Of a DNA stretch of 64,000 nucleotides, positions 1 to 12,584 are shown one piece after another; within the stretch, counting starts at the first letter, position 1; each line of letters opens with the position of its first letter. Under the pieces are notes generated by a model. The model was given only the letters and a program-made list of their open reading frames with translations, was not told where the DNA came from and did not search any database. The stretch is from contig NC_084469.1 of NCBI RefSeq assembly GCF_027409185.1, positions 80,821,918-80,885,917 on the forward strand, read 5' to 3'. The position numbers were made by a program, and so were the translations under genes. This stretch comes from Cynocephalus volans. Its lineage: Eukaryota > Chordata > Mammalia > Dermoptera > Cynocephalidae.

Positions 1-151
1 TGTGCATTATGGGATGTTTAGCAGCCTCCCTGGCCTCTACCCATTGGATGCCAGTAGCAACTCTCATCCTCTAAGCTGTGACAATGAAAAATGTCTCCAG
101 ACATTGCAAAATGTCCCAAAGGGCAAAATCACCCCTAGTTGAGACTCACTG
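1..151 (-). mobile_element. MER20-like hAT-Charlie DNA transposon fragment
   Basis: The stretch reads as one end of a MER20-type nonautonomous hAT element: GGATGTTTAGCAGCCTCCC, then AATGTCTCCAGACATTGC, closing with GTTGAGACTCACTG, a decayed hAT terminal repeat. The other end lies outside the window. The family name comes from memory of the consensus. Confidence 0.7.
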
Positions 152-242
152 CTCTAAAGGGAACAGGACTCATGCCTCTCATCAAAACTAGATATAGTTT
201 ACATAGCCTAAAGAGAAAATTACCCATTAATACAGAATAGTG

Positions 243-405
243 AGGGCAAAGTCCGTGGCGCATTCAGGAGAGTGCAGCGCTGGGAGCGCGGCGACGCTCC
301 CGCAGCGGGTTCAGATCCTATATAGGAATGGCCGGTGAACTCCCTCCCTGGCTGAGTACCGATCACGAAAAAGACAGGAAAAAAATTAAAAAAAAAAAAA
401 AAAAC
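243..405 (+). mobile_element. dimeric tRNA-derived SINE (CYN-like)
   Basis: Two tRNA-like halves: the first contains CCGTGGCGCATTCAGGAG and GGGTTCAGATCC (box B-like), the second GGAATGGCCGGTGAAC. An A-rich tail follows. A 10-bp target-site duplication, CAGAATAGTG, flanks it at 233-242 and 406-415. Transcription would be plus strand from the internal Pol III boxes. Confidence 0.85.
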
Positions 406-472
406 CAGAATAGTGGACCTGAAAGAGAGCACCTCAGACCCTGAACTACATCATGCAATAAGACTGGCATGA

Positions 473-623
473 GGGCCGAGCCCGTGGCGCACTCGGGAGA
501 GTGCAGTGCTGGGAGCGCGGCGACGCTCCCGCCGCGGGTTCGGATCCTATATGGGAATGGCCGGTGCACTCACTGGTTGAGCGCAGGTCACGAAAAAGAC
601 AAAAAAAAAAAAAAAAAAAAAAA
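473..623 (+). mobile_element. dimeric tRNA-derived SINE (CYN-like)
   Basis: Same subfamily as the copy 230 bp upstream (GCGCGGCGACGCTCCCGC core). A pure A tail of about 25 bases follows. A perfect 16-bp target-site duplication, AATAAGACTGGCATGA, lies at 457-472 and 624-639, so the insertion boundaries are certain. The long unbroken A tail and exact duplication suggest a young copy. Confidence 0.9.
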
Positions 624-671
624 AATAAGACTGGCATGATATTAAATATGAGAACTTAATGTAAACTTCAC

Positions 672-832
672 AAGTTCATAATGTCTGTGCTTTTGCTTAC
701 TCTTCTGTAAAATGACAATAATAATAATATCCTCCTCATGGGATTGCTATGAGTATTAAATTAAATAATATGCAAAACACAAAAACAGTACCTGGCACCT
801 AAATAAGCAATCAATAAAAATGAATTATTTTT
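672..832 (+). repeat. MIR fragment
   Basis: The motifs CTTCTGTAAAATGACAATAATAA, GATTGCTATGAGTATTAAAT and ACAGTACCTGGCACCTAAATAAGC follow the MIR 3' half in order. The copy is old and diverged, with no visible duplication. Confidence 0.6.
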
Positions 833-1004
833 ACTGTATGAAGTTTAAAGTTTAATGGAGTGAGTATGTATAGCTTTAGGAAGGTCTTTTCCAACCATCA
901 CATAAATAAAGGTAGCGGGACAAAATAATAGAGAGGTTGGTATCAACAATTAGAGTAGATAGACGTTTCAAGGAAAAAAAATGAAATTCTGGTAGGATGT
1001 TTTA

Positions 1005-1156
1005 TTTTTTATTTATTTATTTATTTTTTGTCTTTTTCGTGACCAGCACTCAGCCAGTGAGCGAACTGGCCGTTCCTATATGGGATCCGAACCCGCGGCG
1101 GGAGAGTCGCCGCGCTCCCAGCACAGCACTCTACCAATTGCGCCACGGGCTCGGCC
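1005..1156 (-). mobile_element. dimeric tRNA-derived SINE, reverse orientation
   Basis: Reverse complement of the 243 and 473 copies, with a T-rich head (the A tail on the other strand). A perfect 16-bp target-site duplication, CTGGTAGGATGTTTTA, lies at 989-1004 and 1157-1172. Because it lies opposite to two similar plus-strand copies within 800 bp, HEATR3 pre-mRNA running through here could fold on itself. Confidence 0.9.
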
Positions 1157-1256
1157 CTGGTAGGATGTTTTAAAAGAAGACAAAGTAACACCAAAGTACT
1201 AAAAAGAGAGAGAGAGAGAGGCCCATCTAAGTTTGCATTGTAAAAGCTATATTTGA

Positions 1257-1349
1257 GGGTGGCTGGTTAGCTCAGTTGGTTAGAGCAAGGCCTAATAACA
1301 TCAAATACCCATACCAGCCAGCCACCCCCAAAATAAAAATAAATAAAGA
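1257..1349 (+). mobile_element. monomeric tRNA-like SINE, internally shortened
   Basis: GGCTGGTTAGCTCAGTTGG is a clear box A region and CCAGCCAGCCACC the 3' end, but the region between is shortened and box B is lost. An A-rich tail follows. The flanks AAAAGCTATATT and AAAAGCTACATT look like a slightly decayed target-site duplication. Confidence 0.75.
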
Positions 1350-1397
1350 AAAGCTACATTCGGAAGCTGCCATCAAGATACTTTAAAAAGTGCGTAC

Positions 1398-3760
<2,363 letters not shown>

Positions 3761-3789
3761 CTTGAATAGTAACACCGTCTCCGCATTCA

Positions 3790-4237
3790 GCCGGGTTGGT
3801 CACGTTACTGAATCTCGCCAAATCCTTATTTCCATAACAATCAAGTGCAATTAAGGATACCTAACTTGCAAGGTTATTGTGAGGTTATAAATAGAATTAT
3901 ATGAAATGCCTAACACCAAGCCCGACGTATAGTAGGTGCTTAACAAATACTAACCATGATTTTATTTTGTGTCCCCAGCGCCTAGCCAGCATCTGTCGTA
4001 GACTGAGGACAGCTAATGTTTTAGAATGAATGTACATACGTATTTGATAAAACACAATTCCTTAAGAAGTTAATCTCCCTCCCTGCCTAAGCTTACTCAT
4101 CAGTGAAATGGGACATCGATAGTATATTCCTAATGCAGTTGTTAGGAGGATTAAATGTTAGTATGTTTAAGGTGTTAAGAACAGAGACTGGCACGTAATA
4201 AGCATTATATAAGTGTTTGGTTGAAACTTATTATTTA
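3790..4237 (+). repeat. two MIR copies in tandem
   Basis: At 3790-3960: GGTTATTGTGAGGTTATAAATAG and AACACCAAGCCCGACGTATAGTAGG. At 4060-4237: TTACTCATCAGTGAAATGGGAC, GTTGTTAGGAGGATTAAATG and AGAGACTGGCACGTAATAAG. Both are plus-oriented MIR 3' halves. Confidence 0.6.
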
Positions 4238-4247
4238 GCCATTATGG

Positions 4248-4346
4248 TTGGCCGGTTAGCTCAGTTGGTTACAGTAGGGCCTTGTAACACTAAGGTGAAC
4301 GGTTCGGTTCCCCCTATTGGCCAGCCGCCAAAAAAAAAAAAAAAAA
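4248..4346 (+). mobile_element. monomeric tRNA-Ile-like SINE
   Basis: GGCCGGTTAGCTCAGTTGG is box A, GGTTCGGTTCCCCC box B, and ATTGGCCAGCCGCC closes the tRNA-like body before 18 A's. The body resembles tRNA-Ile but lacks the anticodon-stem pairing of a working gene. Confidence 0.85.
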
Positions 4347-4525
4347 CAAACACAAAAACCAATCAGTAAAAACGTTTTTATGATAAATATTTATTGAGCA
4401 CCAGGTATTGGGCATTGGATAAAACAATAACCAAGACAGTTTTAGTACCTGTCCTCTGTCCCAGTCCTTATGTAGTTTACAGTCTAGCAAGAGATGTATT
4501 GAATATATAATCATATGAATAATTT

Positions 4526-4585
4526 TTTTCCCCAGCTGGCCAATAAGGGGATCTGAACCCTTGACCTTGATGTTATAACAATGAA
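4526..4585 (-). mobile_element. SINE fragment, reverse orientation
   Basis: CAGCTGGCCAATAAGGGGATCTGAACCCTTGACCTTG is the reverse complement of the 3' half of the monomeric SINE, with a short T run before it. The 5' half is missing. Confidence 0.7.
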
Positions 4586-5167
4586 TAATAATTACAATTG
4601 TGGTAAGTATTAACAAGGAAGGAAAAGTACAGGAGAATCTTAGGTAATCTTAATAATTAGACATGTATGGAGTATCCAATACATGTGTACCTTTCAGGTC
4701 AATTGTGTATGGTAGAAAAGTTCCATCCCAAGGCAACCCTACCCTCAAGGAATTGACTGTCTAGTTAGGGAAATAACATTAATTACTATGGTGTATTTTA
4801 GAAAATAATCACAGAGGTATAGCTGATGTTGTACAGAAGCTCAGGCCTGTCAAAGACCAATTTTAAGTACAAGGAAACCTTGGAGCCACCAAATACATGT
4901 TGGTGGGTTTTTACTTTCTAGATCTCTCATACCTGGCCAATGATCTACTGCCACCTCACTAGTCCAAGCTACTGTCTCCTTTTGCCTTGACCATATGGTC
5001 TTTTGGTCTCTCCATTTCCACCCTGCCCATCCACCCATCCATAAAGCAGCTACAGTGATCTTTTCAAAATATCCCTCCAAAGTAAAAACAACAATAACAA
5101 AAATAACAACGAAATATCCCTCCACTGTTCTCATTTTATTCACTCTCTTACATAAAACCTTTCAATG

Positions 5168-5344
5168 GACCAGCCTGTGGCTCACTTGGGAGAGAGTAGT
5201 GCTGATAACACCAAGGCCACGGGTTCGGATCATAGGGATGGCTTGTTAGCTCACTTGGGAGAGCTTGGTGCTGACAACACCAAGTCAAGGGTTAAGATCC
5301 CCTTACCTGTCAACTTTTGAAAAACAACAACAACAAAAAAAACC
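5168..5344 (+). mobile_element. dimeric tRNA-like SINE, other subfamily
   Basis: The first half has CCTGTGGCTCACTTGGGAG and CACGGGTTCGGATC; the second GGGATGGCTTGTTAGCTCAC and GGGTTAAGATCCCCTTACC. An A-rich tail with CAA repeats follows. A target-site duplication, CCTTTCAATG, lies at 5158-5167 and 5345-5354. This dimer type (AAGATCCCCTTACC end) differs from the GCGCGGCGACGC type at the left edge. Confidence 0.85.
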
Positions 5345-5790
5345 CCTTTCAATGACTTCCCTTTTTCTTAAGATAAAGATCAAAATCTTAGCTGAGCTGC
5401 AGTGTCTCACTCAGCCACCAGCCTCGTCTCATCTCACCCCTGCACTCTGCTCTCTAGCCATCCTCCATTGGGCCTGAGGGCTTTGCAAAAGCCCTACCCC
5501 TGCCCCATGAACTAGTTAACGCAAGTGTCACTTCTTCATAGGCACCTTCTCTGACTTCCTAGTCAGGGACAGGTCTCCCTTGAGACAGCAAGTACCTGTT
5601 CCTTTGCTTCAAAGCACAGCTCAAAATTACAGTTGTAATTTTCAATAGTTTGTACAGTTGTGCAATTGCGTGTCTCCCCATCTGAACACCAACCCCTGTA
5701 TGAATGAGGCAGTGCCCATTTTCACACATCACTCTGTCTGTATACCCAACACTAGCCAGGGCCTTGCACAAAATAAGCATGTAATTTCTT
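5345..5790 (+). repeat. L2 fragment
   Basis: CAATGACTTCCCTTTTTCTTAAG, GCAGTGTCTCACTCAGCC, GGCACCTTCTCTGACTTCC and CCCAACACTAGCCAGGGCC occur in L2 order. The SINE above inserted into it: the L2 wording just before 5158 continues after 5355. Confidence 0.6.
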
Positions 5791-5814
5791 GAATGAATGG
5801 AGACCACATATATA

Positions 5815-6290
5815 ATCAGAAAAGAGTGGTGCATGTGTTGAGGCGGGGGCTATATGGCAACTCTCTCCATTCAATCTAGATGGAACAAAATGATGAGAAC
5901 TTAGATGTTAGATAAAAACAGATTCCTGCTGTTCCTCTGTGGGGATAAGCAAGAAAGAAATGGTTCAAAAACCTTAACTAGAGCACAGAGGATTTTTAGG
6001 CAGCAAAACTACTCGGTATGATACTATAATGGTGGATATATGTCATTATACATTTGTCCAAACCCACAGAATGTACCACACCAAGAGTGAACTTAATGTA
6101 AACTGTGGACTTTGGATGATAACGATGTGTCAATGCAGGTTCATCAATTATAACAAATGTACCACTCATGTGGGGATTTTGGTAATGGGGGAGGCTGTGC
6201 ACATGTTGGGGCAGGGGCTAGATGGGAATTCTCTGTACTTTCTGCTCAATATTGCTGTGAAACTAAAACTGCTCTAAAAAATAGTCTTTA
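5815..6290 (+). repeat. old L1 3' end
   Basis: ATGATACTATAATGGTGGATA, CAAACCCACAGAATGTAC, GTGAACTTAATGTAAACTGTGGAC and GCAGGTTCATCAATTATAAC are the familiar 3' end wording of L1M elements, ending in an A-rich stretch. A partial second copy of its terminal part precedes it at 5822-5866. Confidence 0.7.
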
Positions 6291-6729
6291 AAAAATATAT
6301 AAATAAATAAAAACATCTTAGAGAACTTTCTGGTCTGTTATCATTAGTTACTTTTTCCAGTGAGAAATTACCTTTTCTGTTAAATTTAATGATTAGCTTT
6401 ATTTAATGAACTTATGAGCCCTTTCCAGAGCCACCCTTCTGGTCCCTGGTTGACTGTCAGTCTTAGGAGGAGTCCAATGACCTTTCACCAGTCTAATAAT
6501 CTTTTACCAGTCATTTTTAAAACTCGGATGAAGGAATGAACCATCCCTTTTTCTTACATATTATCTTGGTCGAGAGGGAATTTTTGAATTAGACTGCTTA
6601 GAGGCCTCTTCCCTTGAGACAAATTTGAAATTAAGATGCATGTCATCAATTATTGGTCCAACCATCTTTTTTTTCTTGGTGGCTGGCCTGTATGGGGATC
6701 CAAAATATTTTTAAAATATAGAAGTTAGC

Positions 6730-7430
6730 TACTCTCCAGACTCCTGTTTCTCCCCCTTCACATTTTTATAATGTAACCTCCCTAAAACACTTTGATCAAT
6801 ATTTTCTAAAAACCTTTGATAGTCCCATGTACCTGTAGAATCAGGTTCAGGCTTCTATATAACATACACAATGTGGCCACAGTGCTCTGCCACATGCCTT
6901 CAATACCTCATCTCCAGCCCAGGGAGCCTCCTCAGTCTTCCCAGAAGCTCCTGCGGGCTTTCCTTTCCTTAGGCCTGGGGGGCAGTAGACCTCAGCAAGC
7001 TCCCACAGCTCATCCTGGCATTAATCATTTTCATATTCCTGGTACCGTATCAGATCTACTTACCAGTTCCTCTGAGTTTGAGGAGCTCATTGTGAGAAGG
7101 ATAGGAAATATAAACCAAAAAGATGGCCATCCCATGGGGCTTGGCCTCTTGACCTCAGTAGACTCTCCACCGTGGGGCCCTCCCTGTACTTTGTGTGTGC
7201 TGTGTCCCTCTCTTAGAATTGTCCATAAATTGGGCTGGCCAATTAGCTCAGTTGGTAAGAGTGCCGCCTTGTAACACCAAGGTCAAGGGTTCAGATCCTT
7301 GTATCGGCCAGCTGCCAAAAACAAAAGAATTGTCATAAACTGTCATCAAAGGTATACATGTGCACTGCCCCCACTAGCCTGTGAGTGCCTTGGAGGGCAG
7401 GGGCCGTAACTAGCAGTGTCTGACACTTAG
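6730..7430 (+). repeat. L2 fragment split by a SINE
   Basis: L2 wording (CTCTGCCACATGCCTTCAAT; 3' end GAGTGCCTTGGAGGGCAGGGGCC) lies on both sides of the 7232-7322 SINE. Between 7030 and 7220 the sequence is too diverged to assign. Confidence 0.5.
7232..7322 (+). mobile_element. monomeric tRNA-Ile-like SINE
   Basis: GGCTGGCCAATTAGCTCAGTT to TATCGGCCAGCTGCC with a short A-rich tail. Flanks AGAATTGTCCATAAATT and AGAATTGTCATAAACT are a decayed target-site duplication. Confidence 0.85.
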
Positions 7431-7434
7431 CTGA

Positions 7435-8340
7435 ATTAAACCCCCTGGGGTACCTGCTCCCTCTACGTGGTTACTGCCCTCTGTCACAGCTAGCCCTCCA
7501 TAAAGTGACTCGGAGTCATCAACAAGGAATGTTGCTGCTGGTAAAGTCATCTGCAAGATGATTAGACACTGGGCCTCTCATTTTGGATCTGCCACTAACA
7601 GACTGTATGATCAATGGAAGTTTTCTCTATTTACCAAGATTCTATAAGGGTTTTGAAAATGTCACAGGACTGCGAACCATTTTGATTATTTCAAGAAAGG
7701 AGATTATTTCTAGAAGGAAAATTGCATGTTGACTGCCTCTTGAGCAGGTGTCAGAGCCTGGAATTGGCACTCTTGTCGCTGATATCCCATTTGGTCCTTA
7801 GAACTTGCTGAGGTAGGCGTGATGATAGTGTACTTGCTGACAGCCAACCTGAGAAAGTCACTGCAATGGAATCTGCTGCCCATTAAATTCCACAGCATTC
7901 GTTCATTCATTCCTTTACAAACATCTATTATTGAGTACTTACTATGTACTATGTGTGTGTCAGGCATCACACTAGGTGCTTGGGATAAAGAGATTCCCTT
8001 ATGTCATGGGGCTTACAGCCTATTTAGCACTGCAGCTCTATGCTGTCTTTAACAAAGTTACCATAGAAGTGTACTGTTAAGAAAAATTATCCAAAACTTG
8101 GAAATAAGGAAAAAGGATAACTTTATTTTTTTCAGTGTTATATTGGCCTAGTGTCTAACAGGCCCGTCATATCTAACCTAGAAATCTGATTTAAATATAC
8201 TTTTCCTCAATGACTATATATATTTCTGTTCCTCCATGGAACCAGCTTTACCATCTTCCTGATTCCTTCACTAAGGAACATGACACATGCCCACTACGTG
8301 TTTATACGAAGGTCAAATTTTTAACTTTTTGAAAATCATC
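7435..8340. other. no gene seen; mostly unique intergenic DNA
   Basis: I see no exon-like segment. At 7895-8030 a decayed copy of the common ancient repeat ending in 'acttactatgtactatg...aggtgcttgggat' is present; the rest is unique AT-rich sequence. Confidence 0.5.
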
Positions 8341-8556
8341 CTCAGACACTGTTTGTTTATAAGGAAAGAAAGGTGTTCACCAGGCACTAAGTGGTAAAAA
8401 GGCAGGTTTTAAAGTAGCACAAATAGAATAATTCCATTTTTGGAAATACACACACACACAGGAAAATCTGTGAAAGTATAAATACCAAAATGTCAACTGT
8501 GTTTGCCTCTGGGTGGAATTAAAGGAGATTTTTAAAAAAATCCTATTAGTGGCCTG

Positions 8557-9064
8557 TATGATGGTTAATCTAGGTGTCAACCTGATTAGATTAAGGAATA
8601 CCTAGAAACCTGATAGAGCTATCTTTTTGGGTGTATCTGTGAGGGTGTTTCCAGGAGAGCAACACGTGGGCCTGAGTGAACTAGGTGGGAAAGATCTGTC
8701 CTCAATATGGGGAGGCACCATCCAATCCGCTGGGGGACCAGAGAGAACAAAAACAGAGGAAAAGGCAAACATATCTTTCTATTCACTGGAGCTGGGATAC
8801 AATCTACCCTCCTGTCCTTCGACATCAGAACTCCAGGCTCACCAGTCTTTGGGACTTATACCGTCGGTACCAGTGGCTTCCCTGGTTCTGAGACCTTCGA
8901 ACGTGGACTGAGCTATGCTACCAGCATCCAGTTTACAGATGGCCTGTCATGGGACTCCTTAGCCTTCACAATTGCATGAGCCAATTTCCCTAATAAGTCG
9001 CCCCCATATATTTATATACATAGCGTATTGATTCTGTCTGTCTGGAGAACCCTTACTAATTTAC
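8557..9064 (+). mobile_element. LTR-like interspersed repeat (TGATGGTTAAT family), copy 1
   Basis: It begins TGATGGTTAATCTAGGTGTC, carries GTGAGGGTGTTTCCAGGAG and CCTTCACAATTGCATGAGCC, and ends TCTGGAGAACCCTTACTAAT. Two more copies lie at 43074 (same strand) and 43934 (opposite strand). The ends and a late polyadenylation-like region look like a solitary LTR. I do not assign a family name. Confidence 0.7.
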
Positions 9065-9066
9065 TG

Positions 9067-9165
9067 AGGCTGGCCAGTTAGCTCACCTGGTAAGAGCACG
9101 GTGTTATAACACCAAGATCAAGGGTTTGAATCCCCATACCAACCAGCTGCAAAAACAAACAAACA
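9067..9165 (+). mobile_element. monomeric tRNA-Ile-like SINE
   Basis: GGCTGGCCAGTTAGCTCACC to CATACCAACCAGCTGC, followed by an AAAC-repeat tail. It lies directly against the end of the LTR-like repeat. Confidence 0.8.
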
Positions 9166-9169
9166 AAAC

Positions 9170-9670
9170 CCCAATATAATTCTTGCCTCCCCCACATGCT
9201 CCCTATCCTTTCCTATTACCCATACCCCTACCTATGACCAGTCTGAGTGCCTGCCCTTGGTGCTCAGTAGGCCTTGCTGTAAAAGTTAGGGCTACTCCCA
9301 CGAGTTCTGGGTCTTGGATCAGCACGTGGTACTTTTTTGTTAGTGTCAATGTCATTAATCTATATATTGTTGGATGTTGTTTTCAGGTTAGTTAGAGCTT
9401 AAGAGTTCCATGTAGTAAAATCTTAGATTTGTAGAGTTCTCATGAAATTTTCCACTTTTTAAAAAAATTATAATTTTCCAAATAGACCATTTAATACTGC
9501 AGTTTATTTTTATTTATTCTTTTGCTCCCAGGTGGACAGCATTTCCTTCCTATTTGTAGTTTCTTGTTCCCTTGCTCAGCCCTCAGTGAACCCAGAACTC
9601 TCAGTCTAGGTAATTCCAGCTCTCCAGTGAGGAGCTGGTACATTTCCATTTGGTTTTATTTATTTATTTA
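9170..9670. other. no gene seen; unique intergenic DNA
   Basis: Nothing here reads as an exon, RNA gene or recognisable repeat. Composition changes from CT-rich at 9180-9260 to AT-rich afterwards. Confidence 0.5.
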
Positions 9671-9674
9671 CCTA

Positions 9675-9752
9675 TTTTTGGTGGCCGGCTGGTATGGGGT
9701 TCTGAACCCTTGACCTTGGTATTACAAGACTGCGCTCTCTAACAATTTGGCT
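9675..9752 (-). mobile_element. monomeric SINE, reverse orientation, truncated
   Basis: GGTGGCCGGCTGGTATGGGG through CTGAACCCTTGACCTTGG to CTCTCTAACAATTTGGCT is the reverse complement of the monomer, missing the last bases of the tRNA 5' end. Confidence 0.75.
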
Positions 9753-9990
9753 TTAATTGAATATGCCAGGACTAGCCTTGGGTCATCTAAAGAACATTAC
9801 TGTACTTCAGCACTCATTTTTTTGTTTAACTGATCATTAGGTAATCTCACTTCAGTTTTTTATAAGTAAACGTGAGTGATTACGCATGAGTGGTTGTTAC
9901 TTTTGCATTATCTTCCATGCTGGATCAAAATCATGATTTTTCAAATTTTCAATTAAAAATGGAGGTAAGGACTTTTAAAAAGTGACTGAC

Positions 9991-11373
9991 AATAACCAAA
10001 ACAGTATGGTACTGGCATAAAAACAGACCCACTGACCAATGGAATAGAATAGAGAATCCAGAAATCAACCCACATACTTACTGCCATCTGATCTTTGACA
10101 AAGGCACCAAGCCTATTCACTGGGGAAGGGACTGCCTCTTCAGCAAATGGTGCTGGGATAACTGGATATCCATATGCAGGAGAATGAAACTAGATCCATA
10201 CCTCTCACCATATACTAAAATCAACTCAAAATGGATTAAGGATTTAAATATACACCCTGAAACAATAAAACTTCTTAAAGAAAACATAGGAGAAACACTT
10301 CAGAAAATAGGACTGGACACAGACTTCATGAATATGACCCCAAAAGCACGGGCAACCGAAGGAAAAATAAACAAATGGGATTATATCAAAGTAAAAAGCT
10401 TCTGCACAGCAAAAGAAACAATTAACAGAGTTAAAAGACAACCAACAGAGTGGGAGAAAATATTTGCAAAATATACATCTGACACAGATTAATATCCAGA
10501 ATATATAAGGAACTCAAACAACTTTACAAGAAAAAAACAAGCAACCCAATTAAAAAATGGGCAAAAGAGCTAAGTAGGCATTTCTCTAAGGAAGATATAC
10601 AAATGGCCAACAGACATATGAAAAAATGCTCAACATCACTCAGCATCCGGGAAATGCAAATCAAAACCACACTGAGATACCATCTAACCCCAGTTAGGAT
10701 GGCTAAAATGCAAAAGACCCTGAACGATAAATGCTGGCGAGGTTGTGGAGAAAAAGGAACTCTCATCCATTGTTGGTGGGACTGCAAAATGGTGCAGCCT
10801 CTATGGAAAATGGTATGGAGGTTCCTCAAACAATTGCAGATAGATCTACCATACGACCCAGCTATCCCACTGTTGTGAATATACCAGAGGAATGGAAATC
10901 ATCAAGACGAAGGTATACCTGTTCCCCAATGTTCATCGCAGCACTCTTTACAATAGCCAAGAGTTGGAACCAGCCCAAATGCCCATCATCAGATGAGTGG
11001 ATACGGAAAATGTGGTATATCTACACAGTGGAAAACTACTCTGCTGTAAAAAAGAATGAAATACTGCCATTTGCAACAACATGGATGGACCTTGAGAGAA
11101 TTATATTAAGTGAAACAAGTCAGGCACAGAAAGAGAAATACCACATGTTCTCACTTATTGGTGGGAGCTAAAAATTAATATATAAATTCACACACAAACA
11201 AAACCGGGGGGGGGGGAGAAGATATAACAACCACAATTCCTTGAAGTTGATACGAGAAGCAAACAGAAAGGACATTGTTGGGGGGGAGGGGGAGAGGGAG
11301 GAGGGAGGGAGGTTTTGGTGATGGGGAGCAATAATCAGCCACAATGTATATCGACAAAATAAAATTAAAAAAA
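9991..11373 (+). mobile_element. 5'-truncated L1, 3' part of ORF2 plus 3' UTR
   Basis: It enters in ORF2 at the AATAACCAAAACAGTATGG stretch and runs to an A tail. A perfect 14-bp target-site duplication, AAAAAGTGACTGAC, lies at 9977-9990 and 11374-11387. The sequence is nearly the same as 57500-58914 of the full-length L1 in this window, so both belong to one young subfamily. ORF2 is broken: a frameshift near 10485 (CTGACACAGATT where the other copy has CTGACAAAGGATT) and a TGA just after CTGTTG near 10877. Unlike the full-length copy it keeps the C-terminal Cys/His motif ([18 protein letters not shown]). The 3' UTR has a G run (11206-11216) and a purine tract (11280-11312). Confidence 0.93.
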
Positions 11374-11643
11374 AAAAAGTGACTGACAGCTTGTTTTGTG
11401 CATCTCAAATAGTATGAAAAGTTTACAAATTGACTACTCTGGGAGTCTGTAGCAAATGTGATAAAACATGCAAAGTTATGTAAACTCTAAAGAATCATGG
11501 TTGTTGCTGCATATTATACTTGTAAAAGAAATATATATGTATACATAAATATAACCTCTATAAAAATCCACACTTAAAATTGTCATTTCACTTAATTAGC
11601 CAATAGCAAAAGTGACAAAAATACACCAATTGCTGATGTAGCT

Positions 11644-12090
11644 TGTAGTGGATTGAATTATGTTCCCCCAAAACTCACTGAAGCTTGAATTGTGTCCCCC
11701 AAGTTTTATGTATTAGAAACTTGGCCCCCACTATAACTGTTAAGAGGGTGGGAAATCCTATTATGGTAATTGTAAGGTGGAGCTTTGAAGAGGTGATTGG
11801 ATTGTAGGACAGTGCAGTAGTGAATGGATTAAAAATGGTGGTCAGGGGTGAGGTTCTGAGGGCTTTAAAAGAAGAAGAGAGTCTGTCTCTTTCTCTCTGC
11901 TCTCTCTGCTCCACCATTTTCACAATGTGATACCCTGCTATCACTGTCACCACCACCAAGAACTTCACCAGCTGTTTCCCTGGACTTTGGACTTTCTAGC
12001 ATCAGAAACTGTAAGCAATAAATTTCATTTTCTTTATAAATCACTCAGTTCCATATATTTTGTTATAAGCAATAGAAATGGACTAATACA
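11644..12090 (+). mobile_element. MaLR-type solitary LTR, copy 1
   Basis: It starts TGTAGTGGATTGAATTATG, has GTGGAGCTTTGAAGAGGTGATTGG and a polyadenylation signal (GCAATAAATTTC), and ends GGACTAATACA. This is the layout of an MST/MLT1-class LTR of the ERVL-MaLR group. A close relative lies reversed at 39444-39846. No internal region is attached. Confidence 0.75.
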
Positions 12091-12430
12091 TAGCCTTTCA
12101 ATTCTCTATTTTGTACTAATACATTAAAACATCTCTTCCAATACAGAACTAATACTTTAAAATACTTTTGTAAAGAAAGCTGGTATCTAGTGGTCATTGC
12201 TTGAAGTGAGCCTGATCAATTTTGTGTTGTAGGATATACATCTTTGCCCTTGAAATCTATTGCCTGTTTTGTTTGCTGACTGGCCAAAATGAACACTGTA
12301 AGAAAATACCAAGGTGGGGACAAGTCACATCTACTTAGTGAGATTTAATCCTAATACAGATTGTTCTAAATGCCATCTAACTCACCAAACCTTTGGAAAG
12401 AAAAAAATCTTAAATGGTTATGATCAAAAC
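12091..12430. other. no gene seen
   Basis: Unique AT-rich DNA without exon-like or repeat wording that I recognise. Confidence 0.45.
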
Positions 12431-12584
12431 AGGCATTAATTTCTCTTTTTCTAGATTACTGAGAAAACATTTTATGGGCATCCCATTTACCTAAAAGTCA
12501 ACAAAACCAGTTGTTCCTTATTCTTGTCAATGCTGGTATTGTCAGTCTTTCTCATTTTAGCCATTTTACTGGGTGTATAGCAAC
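12431..12584 (-). repeat. old L1 fragment, antisense
   Basis: TTCTTGTCAATGCTGGTATTG, CATTTTAGCCATTTTACTGGG is the reverse complement of an L1 ORF2 3' region. At 12585 the sequence switches to sense L1, an inversion of the twin-priming type or two separate insertions. Confidence 0.55.

Noticed and set aside
4248-4346. A tRNA-Ile gene
   Set aside because: The boxes A and B are present, but the body has an A tail and mismatched stems and is one of many copies, so it is a SINE. The same holds for all monomer copies.
6816-7274. 152-codon plus-strand frame
   Set aside because: It crosses an L2 fragment into a SINE; no coding signature.
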